From contig CANRZC010000148.1 in assembly GCA_947644185.1 (NCBI GenBank), forward strand, positions 1 to 6,284: a stretch of 6,284 nt of DNA, given 5' to 3'. This stretch comes from an uncultured Acetatifactor sp. (GTDB lineage: Bacteria > Bacillota > Clostridia > Lachnospirales > Lachnospiraceae). This document shows, in pieces, positions 6,231 to 6,284 of this stretch (position 1 is the first letter of the stretch; each line of letters starts with the position of its first letter). The notes under the pieces are model-generated. The model was given only the letters and a program-made list of their open reading frames with translations. It did no database searches and was not told the DNA's origin. The position numbers and the translations under genes were made by a program.

Positions 6231-6284
6231 GCTTCTTTATTTCCTCCACGGAAAATTTATATTGCTTCACGCTATGCGCCCCTT
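6220..6284 (-). CDS. Partial reading frame upstream of and overlapping buk (C-terminal end of an unknown gene, or a 5' extension)
   Basis: A minus-strand frame is open from the window edge to a TAA at 6222-6220. It encodes 20 residues, the last of which are VKQYKFSVEEIKKLDY. It overlaps the first 11 bases of butyrate kinase in another frame, and the GGAGG for buk lies inside it. The simplest reading is the tail of the preceding gene in the same operon, with translational coupling. I do not recognise the peptide, and phosphate butyryltransferase, the expected partner, is only a guess from pathway context. Alternatively a GTG at 6270, eight bases after AAGGGG, could begin a 16-residue leader peptide, or the frame could join buk by a +1 shift. 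Confidence 0.4.
   Translation of the reverse strand, partial: GAHSVKQYKFSVEEIKKLDY
6243..6247 (-). promoter_or_regulatory. Ribosome binding site of buk, unusually distant
   Basis: The minus strand reads GGAGG here, 12 bases before the TTG at 6230. The spacing is longer than the usual five to nine bases, but no other in-frame start exists between the upstream stop codon and IINPGS. Confidence 0.55.

Overview
The window reads as a stretch of ordinary chromosome from a Gram-positive, low-to-mid GC anaerobe of the Clostridia, most likely a gut Lachnospiraceae-type bacterium. This placement is inferred from strong AGGAGG-type ribosome binding sites, intrinsic hairpin terminators, a butyrate kinase gene, and a Bacillus/Clostridium-style uronic acid locus (a GH4 glycosidase plus a LacI-family regulator and uronate isomerase). 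I see no mobile element, CRISPR array, tRNA, rRNA or phage gene, and the gaps between genes are all shorter than 300 bases.

Left half (1-4238): a self-contained uronate-use module. A GH4 glycosidase of the LplD (alpha-galacturonidase) type lies on the minus strand and is transcribed away from a LacI-family regulator and a glucuronate/galacturonate isomerase (uxaC), which form a two-gene plus-strand operon with a 32-base gap. The 219-base divergent region holds a readable sigma-A-type promoter for each side and a perfect 8+2+8 inverted repeat (1541-1558). This repeat resembles a CcpA/LacI-family operator and sits over the predicted transcription start of the glycosidase gene. The simplest reading is that the glycosidase releases galacturonate (or a related uronate) from short pectic oligosaccharides in the cytoplasm, UxaC isomerises it to tagaturonate/fructuronate, and the local regulator de-represses the locus when a sugar acid is present. 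The transporter and the later steps (reductases, dehydratases, KDG kinase and aldolase) are not in the window. The module is bounded by a palindromic hairpin at 20-51 and a 16-bp terminator at 4199-4238.

Right half (4254-6284, all minus strand): an unrelated set read toward the module. It contains a SpoU/TrmH-family RNA 2'-O-methyltransferase, converging on uxaC, and upstream of it a butyrate kinase gene with its own terminator. At the far right edge an open minus-strand frame runs out of the window and overlaps the butyrate kinase start by 11 bases. That start is a TTG with a rather distant ribosome binding site, and it is the least certain gene boundary here.

I did not find convincing evidence of a previously undescribed system. 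The points most worth checking are the operator at 1541-1558 and which regulator binds it, the substrate of the GH4 enzyme, the butyrate kinase start and the overlapping frame, and whether the hairpin at 20-51 belongs to a multi-copy family.
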